Of a DNA stretch of 43,004 bases, positions 17,905 through 25,231 are shown piece by piece. Both the position numbers and the translations under genes were made by a program. Within the stretch, counting starts at the first letter, position 1, and every line of letters starts with the position of its first letter. The DNA comes from Lactobacillus ultunensis DSM 16047 (GTDB lineage: Bacteria > Bacillota > Bacilli > Lactobacillales > Lactobacillaceae), in the NCBI RefSeq assembly GCF_001436305.1, contig NZ_AZFO01000018.1:1-43004 (forward strand), in the 5' to 3' direction. The notes beneath the pieces were generated by a model. That model ran no database searches. It was given only the letters and a program-made list of their open reading frames with translations, and was not told where the DNA came from.

Positions 17905-18720
17905 ATGCTTAAAGATCAAAAAATTGCAGTAACAATTGCAGGTAATGACAGTGATGGGAGTGCAGGAATGCCAGCAGATTTGCACTCATTCTATGCTCGT
18001 GGTGTTTATGGCATGGGATTAATGACCGCTGCAGTTGCAGGAAACACGAAGGGGATTTTTGCGCAGCAGATTATGCCGCTTGATTTTATTCAAAAGCAGT
18101 TTGATGTGTTGAACGACGACTTTAAGATTAATGCGACTAAAACGGGGATGCTCGCCAACAAGGAAATCATCGACTGTGTGGCAGATAATTTAACCAAATA
18201 CAACATGGGCAAAATTGTGCTTGATCCAGTTATCATTACTAAACACGGTGCAACCTTGCTTGATGATGATGCCTATCAAACCTTCCTAAACCGCTTATTG
18301 CCATTAGCCGATGTGATTACGCCTAACTTTTATGAGCAACAAAAATTAACTGGCATGAAACTAGACACTAAGGAAGAGATTCATGCAGGCGCTAAGAAGT
18401 TGCAAGATATGGGTGCTAAGAATGTCCTGATGAAAGGTCGTCATGATGGTAGTCAAACTGAAGTAACCGATATTTTGCTTACAGAAGACGGTGAATTCCA
18501 TGAATTTACAAAACCATACTTCAAGACTGACCGCGTAAATGGTACTGGTGACACTTTATCTGCGGTAATTGCAGCTGAACTGGCTAAAGGCAACTCTGTT
18601 TTAGATGCTGTAAAAATTGGTAAGGACTTTACTTACGATGCAATTTCACATCCAATTGACGTTGGTTCTAAATGGGGTCCAATCAATCACTTGGCAGCAC
18701 AAGAAGAAAACGTAGAATAA
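17905..18720 (+). CDS. PfkB-fold pyridoxal kinase / hydroxymethylpyrimidine (phosphate) kinase
   Basis: A 271-residue ThiD/PdxK-type kinase. The N-terminus has the substrate-binding AGNDSDGSAGMPADLHSF, the middle has KTGML and VLDPVIITKHG, and the C-terminal anion-hole/catalytic segment is VNGTGDTLSA, where Asp is the base. In lactobacilli this clade is annotated either as pyridoxine/pyridoxal kinase or as HMP/HMP-P kinase. AGNDSDGSAG resembles the ThiD-like PdxK enzymes of Gram-positives, so vitamin B6 salvage is slightly favoured, but I cannot decide. GAGAGGG precedes the ATG. It is monocistronic, with a bidirectional terminator right after the stop. Confidence 0.85.
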   Translation: MLKDQKIAVTIAGNDSDGSAGMPADLHSFYARGVYGMGLMTAAVAGNTKGIFAQQIMPLDFIQKQFDVLNDDFKINATKTGMLANKEIIDCVADNLTKYNMGKIVLDPVIITKHGATLLDDDAYQTFLNRLLPLADVITPNFYEQQKLTGMKLDTKEEIHAGAKKLQDMGAKNVLMKGRHDGSQTEVTDILLTEDGEFHEFTKPYFKTDRVNGTGDTLSAVIAAELAKGNSVLDAVKIGKDFTYDAISHPIDVGSKWGPINHLAAQEENVE

Positions 18721-18739
18721 ATTATCATATCAAGCAAAT

Positions 18740-18776
18740 AAGCATCTAGTTTTTTTCAACTAGATGCTTATTTTTA
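18740..18776. terminator. Bidirectional terminator
   Basis: The stem AAGCATCTAGT (18740-18750) with ACTAGATGCTT (18759-18769) is followed by a T run on the plus strand and preceded by A residues. It separates the plus-strand kinase from the convergent minus-strand gene, whose stop lies at its edge. Confidence 0.88.
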
Positions 18777-19064
18777 ATGCTCTTGCTTGTATTTTCTTAC
18801 TCTAAGATACGACGAAATCATTGTCGCTAAAAAGATAATATCTAATGGAATTGGGACAACTAATAAGAATAATGCTCCAGCACCATAATTTAAGTACATG
18901 TATAAATTAATACCAGCAATTACTAGAAATTGGATCAGAATGTCCCAATATCCCACTTTTTCGATATATAGCATTTTGTATTTGCGATAAGCAGGTGTGA
19001 AAGATAACACTAGCATGGCTATCACAAAGATTATTCCAATTATTGTAGCAACATTCATATTCAT
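18774..19064 (-). CDS. Small membrane protein of unknown function
   Basis: A 96-residue hydrophobic protein with three predicted spans (about 5-22, 40-62 and 66-86) and a basic C-terminal tail ending RVRKYKQEH. A short loop AYRKYKMLYIEKVGYWD lies between the first two spans. I recognise no family motif. Two start codons compete: ATG at 19064 with AAGG only 4 bases away, or ATG at 19058 with a spacing of 10. It is flanked by terminators on both sides, so it is transcribed alone. Confidence 0.6.
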   Translation of the reverse strand: MNMNVATIIGIIFVIAMLVLSFTPAYRKYKMLYIEKVGYWDILIQFLVIAGINLYMYLNYGAGALFLLVVPIPLDIIFLATMISSYLRVRKYKQEH

Positions 19065-19126
19065 TACGCCTTGATAATAATTAATGATTCAATTTTAAAA
19101 TACCATGATTTACAGCTCATCTAATG

Positions 19127-19150
19127 AAAATGCTAATATATTAGCATTTT
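19127..19150. terminator. Symmetric terminator
   Basis: A perfect 10-bp stem, AAAATGCTAA (19127-19136) with TTAGCATTTT (19141-19150), and a 4-base loop. T runs lie on either strand, so it can end the minus-strand rgg remnant. Confidence 0.82.
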
Positions 19151-19161
19151 TAATTGCTTGG

Positions 19162-19880
19162 CTATTTTGGAAAATAAATTTCATTAACTTGATTATAAGC
19201 TGTCTCAAATCCTGATTCTAAATCCAATAAGTTTTCAAACTTTAAGAAACTGAATTGCTTTAATACTTTCGTATTATCTTTGGTAAAAACATACTCGATT
19301 AAACTATGCATAAAATTATATCTGATTCGTTCAAAGGAATATCTATCTGATATTTGATCTGAATTTTTGCTTAAAAGTGAATCCAATTTTTGTGCTAAAT
19401 CAATGTCTTTTTTAATAAGTACAAATAACGCATTAATTAGTGTATTTAAAACTGAAGTAGTCCATTCTTTATTGCTAGTAGAATGTCCCTGGGCATAGTA
19501 ATTAAGTGAATAGGCTAATTCATAAATTCTTCTTGCATCTAAAATACTTTGCGTATTCCCAAAAAGATAAATATCTTCGTAATGCCAACATTCATTTTCA
19601 CTTAGCACCTTATTAAAATAAGAATTTAGTCTAAATTTGTCCCTTTTGCTAGTTAAATCTATTCCTGTTAGATCTAATAAACCGTTACAAGCAATACATG
19701 CCTGAATAAAAGCTACTTCATCCATAATATTATTATGACTTATATTCAGAAATCGTTGTGCATATTGATACAGCTCATCTGTTTTATCATTCACATATGC
19801 GGTAGAAATTTCACGGGTAATTCGCCGAAGATAATCTGAAACACTATTTTCTAAAAAATCAATTGGGCTGGCAACATTTG
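19162..19880 (-). pseudogene. Rgg/MutR-type regulator, 5'-truncated (DNA-binding domain missing)
   Basis: From GTG 19794 the frame gives 210 residues resembling the helical repeat C-terminal domain of Rgg quorum-sensing regulators; WHYEDIYLFGN and the helices around it fit the Rgg pattern WGYYEIxLxGN. The same frame stays open upstream to 19935, and still looks Rgg-like to about 19880 (ASPIDFLENSVSDYLRR corresponds to the linker after the helix-turn-helix). Beyond that point none of the three minus-strand frames resembles a helix-turn-helix. The N-terminal 50-60 residues are therefore lost and replaced by unrelated sequence. A product lacking the DNA-binding domain could not act as a normal Rgg, so I call it a pseudogene. 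The family assignment is by eye. Confidence 0.6.
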
Positions 19881-19903
19881 CACGTTTAGCGCTCTTGATC
19901 TTG

Positions 19904-20001
19904 GTACACTGGGAATGTACTACCAGCCAAGCGCATTAAAGAACGTCTCCAAAAGTAGTCACGCCCTTCTTATTTACACTTGTACACTGGTGTCAGTGTA
20001 C
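19904..20001. promoter_or_regulatory. Two related dyads, possible TetR-type operators or element remnant
   Basis: GTACACTG-GTGT-CAGTGTAC (19982-20001) is a perfect 8-bp dyad with a 4-base spacer. A weaker relative, GTACACTGGGAATGTAC (19904-19920), lies 78 bases away. Both begin CTTG(G)TACACTGG on the plus strand. Between them, on the minus strand, is a 16-codon frame (19886-19936, MRLAGSTFPVYQDQER) behind a GGAG. No regulator of matching type is nearby, so this may be debris of the event that truncated rgg. Confidence 0.35.
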
Positions 20002-20021
20002 GCACATAATTATATCAAAAC

Positions 20022-20047
20022 GAGGCGATTAAATCGTCTCATTTTTT
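20022..20047. terminator. Bidirectional terminator downstream of the membrane protein gene
   Basis: GAGGCGATT (20022-20030) pairs with AATCGTCTC (20032-20040) with one G-T pair. T runs flank it on the plus strand, and TTTTG follows on the minus strand. It ends the XRE/membrane-protein operon. Confidence 0.75.
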
Positions 20048-20055
20048 GTTTTCTA

Positions 20056-20514
20056 TTAATCCCGATGATAATTAATTGCAAACAGAATCAATTCAATCAC
20101 TATTAGCAATGTCCAAAGGGTGAGCAAGACAATAGCTACTAATATTAGTGCAGATACTAAAGTATTTACTCCACTATTTTTGGCAAGTATAATTCCCCCA
20201 GCTAAGAATACAGCTCCTAGTACCCAGAGTAGCACCATCGTAATTTTCATCAGCTGATGTTCCGTCTTCATTTCAATGTAGTTGTCACGTTCATCATCAT
20301 CGTCCGGCGTTCCTACATCCTTCGCTATAGCATAGTCACCCAAAGTGACCAACAATAGTAATACTGTCCAAATTACATCCTTCAAAATCTGTCCCCAGCC
20401 AGCGTCATTCAACAAGTGCTGTCCTAATATGAATAACTGGAACAATGTTAATATAATGAAAATACCCGCACCAAGGTAGTATTTCATTCGTTTACGTTTA
20501 TTCGCTTTGCTCAT
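20056..20514 (-). CDS. Four-span membrane protein paired with an XRE regulator
   Basis: A 152-residue protein from ATG 20514 (MSKANKRKRMKYY), chosen because AAGGAG lies 10 bases upstream; the next upstream ATG at 20523 would be only 2-3 bases from that site. It has four predicted spans (about 13-32, 43-60, 87-108 and 118-142) and an acidic cytoplasmic loop DVGTPDDDDERDNYIEMKTEH between spans 2 and 3. The DERD.YIE pattern resembles DUF2178-like proteins encoded beside small XRE regulators. It overlaps the regulator gene by 17 bases, so the two are co-translated. Such pairs are thought to sense envelope or redox cues, but no function is established here. Confidence 0.72.
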   Translation of the reverse strand: MSKANKRKRMKYYLGAGIFIILTLFQLFILGQHLLNDAGWGQILKDVIWTVLLLLVTLGDYAIAKDVGTPDDDDERDNYIEMKTEHQLMKITMVLLWVLGAVFLAGGIILAKNSGVNTLVSALILVAIVLLTLWTLLIVIELILFAINYHRD

Positions 20515-20758
20515 TTTCAACATACTCCTTTAAACAAAAAAGCATCTCAATATCTGTCCCAAATAATTGAGCTAACTTATAAGCTAAAACAATCGACGGT
20601 TTATATTTGCCCTTTTCCACTGAAATAATTGTCCGTTCAGTAACACCAACCTTCTCTGCTACTTCTCGCTGAATCAGACCAGCCTTTTTACGTTCTTCTT
20701 TCACCAAATTTTTGATACGATCATCTTCTTTATACAGAAAACATGAAGTCTGCTTCAT
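20498..20758 (-). CDS. XRE-family helix-turn-helix regulator
   Basis: An 86-residue Cro/C1-type DNA-binding protein. The helix-turn-helix covers about residues 24-60: LIQREVAEKVGVTERTIISVEKG, then KYKPSIVLAYKLAQLFG and the C-terminal IEMLFCLKE typical of the YozG-like group. Relatives usually begin near KNLVKEERKKAG. The ATG at 20758 adds about 15 residues, has no clear ribosome site, and lies inside a perfect dyad. The true start may therefore be a TTG or GTG at codons 18-19. It overlaps the membrane protein gene, with which it forms an operon, and probably regulates that operon. Confidence 0.78.
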   Translation of the reverse strand: MKQTSCFLYKEDDRIKNLVKEERKKAGLIQREVAEKVGVTERTIISVEKGKYKPSIVLAYKLAQLFGTDIEMLFCLKEYVENEQSE

Positions 20759-20772
20759 GTAGTATGCTTCAT
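20741..20772. promoter_or_regulatory. Dyad and direct repeat at the XRE gene start, possible autoregulatory operator
   Basis: ACATGAAGTCTGCTTCATGT (20741-20760) is a perfect 8-bp inverted repeat with a 4-base spacer. The half-site TGCTTCAT recurs at 20765-20772, 14 bases from its first copy at 20751. The repeat covers the annotated ATG. Autoregulation by the XRE protein is inferred. Confidence 0.45.
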
Positions 20773-20898
20773 ATTTTAATTAGATATTTAAAATTTTGCA
20801 AGTAGATAAGTTTTAGTCTCAAAACCTTTTCTCGCAAAATCCAACCATTTTACGTTATACTAAAACCAATGAATTTCTAGTAAATAAGGGACGATAAA

Positions 20899-21585
20899 AT
20901 GAGCGATAAATTAATCAAAATTGCATATCTTTACGAAGATTTGATGAATACCTACGGCGACTCTGGCGATGTTAAGATCCTCAAGTTTTTGTTAAAACGT
21001 GAAGGCTATGACACCCAAGTTGATAATATTTCATTAGGCGATGAATTCAACGCCTTTGACTATGACTTTGTTTTCTTCGGTGGTGGTCAAGACTTTGAAC
21101 AAACTGTAGTTGCCAAGGACTTGCCTCGTCATAAAGAAACACTTGAAAAATACATTAACGATGACAACCCAATGTTGTGTATCTGCGGTGGCTATCAATT
21201 AATGGGTAGCTATTACAAGACTAATTCAGGCATAACCATCCCTGGTTTGGATATTTTGCCATTGCACACTGTCTTCAAGTCAGATAAGCGAATGATCGGC
21301 GATACGCGTTATATGACCGAATGGGGCGAAGTTAAGGCTTTTGAAAACCACTCAGGTCAAACTTACTTTGATAATAAGGACAAGCTGCATCCCCTTGGCG
21401 ACATGATCGAAGGCTACGGCAATAACCCTCAAGATCACGTTGAAGGCTTGCGTTACCGCAACTTCATCGGTTCATATTCACATGGTCCACTGCTCAAGAA
21501 CACTAACGTAGCAAATGCTATTGTTAAGCTAATCATTGAGCGACACGATGAACGAATGAACAAGCAAGAAAAAGTTACAGAATAA
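20899..21585 (+). CDS. gatD: Lipid II isoglutaminyl synthase amidotransferase subunit GatD
   Basis: A glutamine amidotransferase-like (CobB/CobQ class) subunit that supplies ammonia for amidation of the D-Glu of lipid II, normally in complex with the Mur ligase-like MurT. The 228 residues contain the nucleophile elbow LCICGGYQLMG with Cys96 and the catalytic His195 in GSYSHGPLL. The opening KIAYLYEDLMNTYGDSGDVKIL is diagnostic of GatD. AGGGACG lies upstream of the ATG. It is transcribed alone, with a terminator directly after it. The usual partner gene murT is not adjacent on either side, so MurT must be encoded elsewhere or the partner differs. Confidence 0.88.
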   Translation: MSDKLIKIAYLYEDLMNTYGDSGDVKILKFLLKREGYDTQVDNISLGDEFNAFDYDFVFFGGGQDFEQTVVAKDLPRHKETLEKYINDDNPMLCICGGYQLMGSYYKTNSGITIPGLDILPLHTVFKSDKRMIGDTRYMTEWGEVKAFENHSGQTYFDNKDKLHPLGDMIEGYGNNPQDHVEGLRYRNFIGSYSHGPLLKNTNVANAIVKLIIERHDERMNKQEKVTE

Positions 21586-21590
21586 AAAAT

Positions 21591-21622
21591 AAGCTCAATC
21601 GGTTAATTCCGATTGAGCTTTT
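21591..21622. terminator. Bidirectional terminator between gatD and the NlpC/P60 gene
   Basis: A perfect 12-bp stem, AAGCTCAATCGG (21591-21602) with CCGATTGAGCTT (21609-21620), A-rich before and T-rich after. It serves the two convergent genes. Confidence 0.92.
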
Positions 21623-21636
21623 AGTTTATCTTCAAA

Positions 21637-22122
21637 TTAGTTTAAAACGCGTTTAGCAGCTGATGGATAGAAGTATACGCTCAAAGCTTGCTTTCTAACG
21701 CCTTGGCTAGGAGTTGCGGCATGAACGTATTGACCATTACCAACATAGATACCAACGTGGTAAGGAGAAGAAGCAGAACCCCAGAACAATAAGTCACCCT
21801 TCTTAAGGTGTTTCATTGAAACACGCTTACCCTTAGTAACTTGACCATAAGTAGTTCTAGGCAAAGTCTTGTTAGCTGCCTTCTTGTAAACGTATTGAGC
21901 TAAGCCTGAGCAGTCAAAAGCTGATGGGCCAGTAGCACCATAAACGTAACGCTTGCCAACTTGCTTCTTAGCAAGTTTAACAATTGCTTCACGCTTTTCT
22001 GTTTTGCTTTGACTTGCTGCTTGCACAGTTTGATTTTGAACAGGTACATTAATTAATGAAATACCTGTAAAGAATAATGATAAAACTGCGGCAAACTTAA
22101 CTAAACTACGTCTAAATTCCAA
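21637..22122 (-). CDS. Secreted NlpC/P60 peptidoglycan endopeptidase
   Basis: A 161-residue exported cell-wall hydrolase, presumably cleaving within the peptide stem (gamma-D-Glu to diamino acid). The Sec signal peptide covers about residues 1-36 (MEFRRSLVKFAAVLSLFFTG to VQAAS). The NlpC/P60 domain starts at AIVKLAKKQVGKRYVYGATGPSA. The catalytic triad is Cys71 (FDCSGLAQYVY), His122 (YHVGIYVG) and His134 (YVHAATP). There is no SH3, LysM or S-layer anchor, so it is a stand-alone minimal enzyme. The start codon is TTG with AAGGAG 9 bases upstream; no ATG fits. Its leader contains a long inverted repeat. Confidence 0.9.
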   Translation of the reverse strand: MEFRRSLVKFAAVLSLFFTGISLINVPVQNQTVQAASQSKTEKREAIVKLAKKQVGKRYVYGATGPSAFDCSGLAQYVYKKAANKTLPRTTYGQVTKGKRVSMKHLKKGDLLFWGSASSPYHVGIYVGNGQYVHAATPSQGVRKQALSVYFYPSAAKRVLN

Positions 22123-22137
22123 TTTATTTTTCTCCTT

Positions 22138-22205
22138 AACATTTCTTCTAGAGTCAAATGATGTGCTTCATCACTCAACGATTTAAATAATACCGAAGAA
22201 ATGTT
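22138..22205 (-). promoter_or_regulatory. Long-range inverted repeat in the NlpC/P60 leader
   Basis: AACATTTCTTC (22138-22148) and GAAGAAATGTT (22195-22205) are perfect 11-bp complements 46 bases apart. A smaller hairpin (TGATG/CATCA, around 22160-22174) sits in the loop. The inner end adjoins the AAGGAG ribosome site, so folding could influence translation. Confidence 0.4.
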
Positions 22206-22262
22206 ACAGGTTTGTTTTAAAAATACTACTATAAAATTAAGCTATGTAACAAAGTTTGTAAT

Positions 22263-23189
22263 TTAGTTACTTTGATTGTGAATCTTATTCTTCTTTTTCT
22301 TGGGTGTCATATTCAAAGCCATAGCTGCTACAACAACTAAAACAGAGCCAACCCAATCCATTGGCATCATTAGCAAACCAAAGCATAAAACCGACCCTAC
22401 TGTTGCAGAAAATGGTTCAAAAGCATCGAGTAAGCTAGCTGTTGATGGAATAACATAGCGTAGTGCATTAGCCATAATTTGAAACGGAATAATCGTCCCA
22501 ATGACAATTACTGCCCCAGTATAAAACCAAACTGCTGGCTTATTAGGAATAGCTTGAAATTGCGGATGAATAATAACCAAACTCAAGCCGGCAAAAAGCA
22601 TCCCCCAGCCTGTTACAACCATAGCGGAAACTCTTTTAACAATATTAACTGGAATCAAAGTGTAAGTAGCTTCACCCACTGCTGAAAGCAAGCCCCAAAA
22701 TAAGGCAACTGGCGTAATAGCTAAATGATTAAATTGACCGTGTGTTGATAACAAAAATACGCCAATAAACGCACAGATCGCTGCAATAATATCCAGCCTA
22801 CGCATAATTTGCTTATGAGTGAAAGCTAAATACCCCAGTACAAAGAATGGGCCAATAAATTGTAAGATTGTGGCAATTGATGCATTGGCTACTTGAATAC
22901 ACATAAAATAGAACAATTGAACCGGCAACAAACCGAAAATGCCATATGCTAAAATCACCAAAGCATCATGTTTATTCTTTAATGTAGCAAGCGGCTTCTG
23001 CTTAAACACCGCTGCTAAAATAAGTAAAACTATTCCTGAAACTATTAATCTAATTTGCGTCAACCACATGGGAGTAATTTTGCCGCTGATATTAAATAAA
23101 CCTTTCGCAAAAAGTCCTGAAATCCCCCACATAGTCGCAGCTAATGCCGCTAAAAACGTCCATAATCTTCGTACTTTTGGATTAACCAT
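22263..23189 (-). CDS. EamA-family (DMT superfamily) transporter, paralogue 1
   Basis: A 308-residue inner-membrane protein with ten predicted spans arranged as two EamA repeats (about 8-145 and 155-298). Motifs include WGISGLFAK in span 1, LQFIGPFF in span 4 and DAFEPFSATVGSVLCFG in the second repeat. The family exports or imports metabolites and amino acids; the substrate is unknown. It is roughly 70% identical by eye to the next gene (23263-24183) in the same orientation, pointing to tandem duplication. GGGAGAGAGG precedes the ATG. The Lys-rich C-terminus (TPKKKKNK) is cytoplasmic. Confidence 0.88.
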   Translation of the reverse strand: MVNPKVRRLWTFLAALAATMWGISGLFAKGLFNISGKITPMWLTQIRLIVSGIVLLILAAVFKQKPLATLKNKHDALVILAYGIFGLLPVQLFYFMCIQVANASIATILQFIGPFFVLGYLAFTHKQIMRRLDIIAAICAFIGVFLLSTHGQFNHLAITPVALFWGLLSAVGEATYTLIPVNIVKRVSAMVVTGWGMLFAGLSLVIIHPQFQAIPNKPAVWFYTGAVIVIGTIIPFQIMANALRYVIPSTASLLDAFEPFSATVGSVLCFGLLMMPMDWVGSVLVVVAAMALNMTPKKKKNKIHNQSN

Positions 23190-23234
23190 TATTGCGCCTC
23201 TCTCCCTTTCATCAATTTATTAAATCACAAAAAT

Positions 23235-23257
23235 AAGGATACTTGATAAGTATCCTT
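23235..23257 (-). terminator. Terminator of EamA paralogue 2
   Basis: A 10-bp stem, AAGGATACTT (23235-23244) with AAGTATCCTT (23248-23257), with A and T tracts on both sides. It lies just downstream of the middle EamA gene. Confidence 0.82.
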
Positions 23258-23262
23258 AAAAA

Positions 23263-24183
23263 TTATCTATGTGCGTTTGTCTTCGGCTTTTTCTTAGGAG
23301 CAATATTCAAAGCCATCGCAGCCAAAACAACTAAAATCGAACCGATCCAATCCATTGGCGTCATAACCAAACCAAAACAAAGAACTGAACCCACCGTAGC
23401 AGAGAATGGTTCAAAAGCATCAAGCAAACTAGCCGTTGAAGCCTTGATAAATCTTAATGAATTAGTCATCAACTGGAATGGAATCAAGGTTCCAATGATA
23501 ATTACCGCTGCAACGTCAAGCCAAACATGAGGCGTATTAGGAATATGTGGCATTTGCGGATGGACAATCATCAAGCAGATTCCAGCAGACAAAAGTCCCC
23601 AACCTGTAACGACTAAACTTGATACACGTTTTAATACACCAATTGGAATCAGCGTATTAGTTGCAACACCAACAGCTGAAAGCAAGCCCCAGAATAAAAC
23701 GCTTGGCGTAATGGCAAAATGATTGAAATGTCCGTGCGTTGCAAGCAATACAACACCTATAAAAGCACAAATAGCAGCGATCACATCAATACGACGCATT
23801 ACTTGCTTATGCGTAAATGCTAAATACGCCATAACGAAGAATGGACCAACAAACTGCAAAATTGTGGCAATTGATGCATTCGCTTGCTTAACTACAATAA
23901 AGTAAAATAATTGCACGGGTAATAATCCAAAGACCCCATAGGCAATAATTACCCAAGCATCATGTTTATTTTTCATTGTAGCTATTGGCTTTTGCTTCAA
24001 AAAACCAGCTATAATCAGCAAAATAATACCAGAAGTGACCATTCTAATTTGTGATAGCCACATTGGCGTAATATCTGAACTTATATTGAATAAACTCTTG
24101 GCAAATAAGCCTGAGATACCCCACATAACACAGGCTAAAGCTGCCAAAAATGCCCAAAGACGGCGTTGTTTTTGTGTAACCAT
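23263..24183 (-). CDS. EamA-family (DMT superfamily) transporter, paralogue 2
   Basis: A 306-residue ten-span transporter with the same landmarks as paralogue 1: WGISGLFAKSLFNIS, LQFVGPFFVMAYLAFTHKQ and DAFEPFSATVGSVLCFG. Differences from paralogue 1 concentrate in the centres of spans such as the YFIVVKQANAS region, which might reflect divergence in substrate. It has its own terminator and follows the third EamA gene after another terminator. Each copy is thus probably transcribed separately despite the tandem order. Substrate unknown. Confidence 0.88.
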   Translation of the reverse strand: MVTQKQRRLWAFLAALACVMWGISGLFAKSLFNISSDITPMWLSQIRMVTSGIILLIIAGFLKQKPIATMKNKHDAWVIIAYGVFGLLPVQLFYFIVVKQANASIATILQFVGPFFVMAYLAFTHKQVMRRIDVIAAICAFIGVVLLATHGHFNHFAITPSVLFWGLLSAVGVATNTLIPIGVLKRVSSLVVTGWGLLSAGICLMIVHPQMPHIPNTPHVWLDVAAVIIIGTLIPFQLMTNSLRFIKASTASLLDAFEPFSATVGSVLCFGLVMTPMDWIGSILVVLAAMALNIAPKKKPKTNAHR

Positions 24184-24229
24184 TTCTTCTTAATCCTTAT
24201 TTTCAAACTAGCAATTATCATCATAACAA

Positions 24230-24257
24230 AAACGGACTAGTACAAGCTAGTCCGTTA
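24230..24257 (-). terminator. Terminator of EamA gene 3
   Basis: The stem AACGGACTAG (24231-24240) with CTAGTCCGTT (24247-24256) and a 6-base loop has a T tract following on the minus strand. It directly follows the third EamA gene. Confidence 0.87.
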
Positions 24258-24262
24258 ATTTT

Positions 24263-25165
24263 TTATTCATTTTTGATATCAGTTTTACTAGGCACTAATT
24301 GCATAAATGTAGCGACAACAATCAGTAAACCACCAAGCATATCTATTGGTCCGAAATCTGCATGAAGTAGCGTAACTGACAGAATCGTAGCAATCAATGG
24401 TTCAAATGCCCCTAGCATCCCCACAGTTGCCGGTTCAATATATTGCACACTAGAAAGATACATTGTATAAGCTAATAGAGTACCACCAATAATAATGTAG
24501 ACAATCATCCACATATCAATAGACGTAAGCTTAGGCATTGGTTCATTAAAATAAATCGGAATAAAGGCTAACCCTGAAATGAACATTGCTGCTCCTACTA
24601 CAGGAATTGTGCCATATTTTTTAAACAAATTGCCTGGCATAACGGTATTAATTGCTTCAGAAAGTGCAGCAATCAATCCCCATAAACAAGCCATAGGTGA
24701 CAAGGCAAGCTGATCAAAGCGTCCACCTGTAGCCAAAATAAAGGTTACACCTACTGCAACCAAAATAGAAATAGCATCTATTCGCCGTGGCAACATTTTA
24801 CTGCGAATTGATGAATAAAGAATAATGAAGACTGGCGCTAAAAACTGAATTACAGTAGCTGTTGGAGCATTACTATATTTCACAGCCACAAAGTAAGATA
24901 GCTGCGAGCTACCCATTCCTAAAAAGGCAAAAAGAATTAACATAATTAATGCCTTTTTATCATGGAACATTGCCTTGACTTGATCTAAGTATTTATAACA
25001 AGCATAAATTATTAACAGTAAGCCCGAAAAAATCAACCGTAGACCAACAAGCCATGAAGTATCGACATTGCTGTTAGCAAACAAAAATTCAACTGCTGTA
25101 CCTGATGCTCCCCAAAAACATGCACCGACTACAGCCAAAGTAATCCCGCGATAACGCTGATTCAC
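24263..25165 (-). CDS. EamA-family (DMT superfamily) transporter, divergent third copy
   Basis: A 300-residue ten-span protein. The preferred start is GTG 25165 (MNQRYRGITLAVVG) with AAGGGA 9 bases upstream; an ATG at 25198 adds 11 polar residues without a ribosome site. EamA hallmarks are GACFWGASGTAVEFLF in span 1, VIQFLAPVFIILY in span 4 and EPATVGMLGAFEPLIAT in the second repeat. It is clearly related to the next two genes but far more divergent than they are from each other. It was probably the older neighbour of the duplicated pair. Substrate unknown. Confidence 0.87.
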   Translation of the reverse strand: MNQRYRGITLAVVGACFWGASGTAVEFLFANSNVDTSWLVGLRLIFSGLLLIIYACYKYLDQVKAMFHDKKALIMLILFAFLGMGSSQLSYFVAVKYSNAPTATVIQFLAPVFIILYSSIRSKMLPRRIDAISILVAVGVTFILATGGRFDQLALSPMACLWGLIAALSEAINTVMPGNLFKKYGTIPVVGAAMFISGLAFIPIYFNEPMPKLTSIDMWMIVYIIIGGTLLAYTMYLSSVQYIEPATVGMLGAFEPLIATILSVTLLHADFGPIDMLGGLLIVVATFMQLVPSKTDIKNE

Positions 25166-25231
25166 ATTTTCACATCCCTTAAGTTTAATGTGTTTCATTC
25201 TAACATATTGCTTAAGAGATACTCAAATTCG

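Noticed and set aside
19886-19936. 16-codon minus-strand frame as a signalling peptide for the Rgg remnant
   Set aside because: It is behind a GGAG but is polar, unlike short hydrophobic pheromones, and lies in what looks like a recombination joint.
19915-20106. Plus-strand frame of 63 codons
   Set aside because: It runs through a dyad and a terminator, has no ribosome site, and overlaps the end of a better-supported minus-strand gene.
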